DNA of 32,841 nt, from NCBI GenBank assembly GCA_013297655.1, contig JAAFHV010000088.1, positions 1 through 32,841 on the forward strand, read 5' to 3'. Source of the stretch: Myxococcales bacterium (GTDB lineage Bacteria > Myxococcota_A > Polyangia > Polyangiales > Polyangiaceae). The first letter of the stretch is position 1. Every line of letters starts with the position of its first letter. Under the pieces are notes generated by a model that made no database searches, had not been told where the DNA came from, and saw nothing but the letters and a program-made list of their open reading frames with translations. A program made the position numbers and the translations under genes. Below are positions 32,825 to 32,841 of the stretch, one piece after another.

Positions 32825-32841
32825 AGATCGGAAGAGCGTCG
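32825..32841. other. Illumina TruSeq adapter sequence at the contig end (artefact)
   Basis: The last 17 bases, AGATCGGAAGAGCGTCG, equal the start of the standard Illumina TruSeq read adapter (the reverse complement of the universal adapter). They are not genomic and should be trimmed. Any translation through them is invalid. Confidence 0.95.

Overview
The window reads as one complete short-read contig from a very GC-rich bacterium with strong G/C bias at codon third positions. Abundant secreted lipoproteins with Ser/Pro/Ala-rich linkers, Asp-box and TolB-like propellers, Cys-rich secreted proteins and ECF sigma/anti-sigma/outer-membrane modules suggest a member of the Myxococcota (Polyangia-like). 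This is an inference from style; no rRNA or other marker gene is present. The left edge lies inside a 24-bp tandem repeat that is part of a coding region. The right edge ends in 17 bases identical to the Illumina TruSeq read adapter, so neither end is a natural boundary.

Layout. Positions 1-1383 (+) hold a truncated Asp-box propeller protein. Positions 1388-1636 (-) hold a small unknown protein. Positions 1762-7771 (-) hold the most striking unit: six genes, each overlapping the next by 4 nt (ATGA or GTGA). In transcription order they are a small helical protein resembling the N-terminal domain of long-chain alcohol oxidases, a GMC flavin oxidoreductase, an alpha/beta hydrolase, a Coq4-family protein, a choline/ethanolamine-phosphotransferase-type CDP-alcohol transferase, and a multi-pass protein of the lysylphosphatidylglycerol-synthase-transmembrane/flippase-like type. 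Together they suggest an undescribed membrane-lipid oxidation, head-group transfer and translocation pathway. A perfect 15-bp palindrome lies in the presumed promoter region.

Positions 8132-11849 (-) hold a di-haem MauG/cytochrome c peroxidase-like lipoprotein and an outer-membrane protein/ECF sigma/zinc anti-sigma operon. A gene-poor stretch (11850-12937) holds a large inverted repeat with G-quadruplex potential. A small lipoprotein (+) and a propeller lipoprotein (-) follow, then a broken zinc-ribbon/membrane gene with a 14-bp palindrome in front of it, a probable decayed gene, and a small Cys-rich protein. Positions 17105-20490 (-) hold a second outer-membrane protein/(lipoprotein)/ECF sigma/anti-sigma operon with the same plan as the first.

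The right third is mostly metabolic and transport genes: a lipase (+), a 3-hydroxyisobutyrate-dehydrogenase-like enzyme (+), LivH and LivJ without LivMGF (-), a Cys-rich lipoprotein (-) divergent from a redoxin lipoprotein (+), a small putative winged-helix protein (+), a dihydropyrimidinase (-), a VCBS-like lipoprotein (-), a TVP38/DedA-like membrane protein (+), and a truncated propeller protein (-) running into the adapter. No tRNA, rRNA, CRISPR array, transposase or phage gene was recognised.
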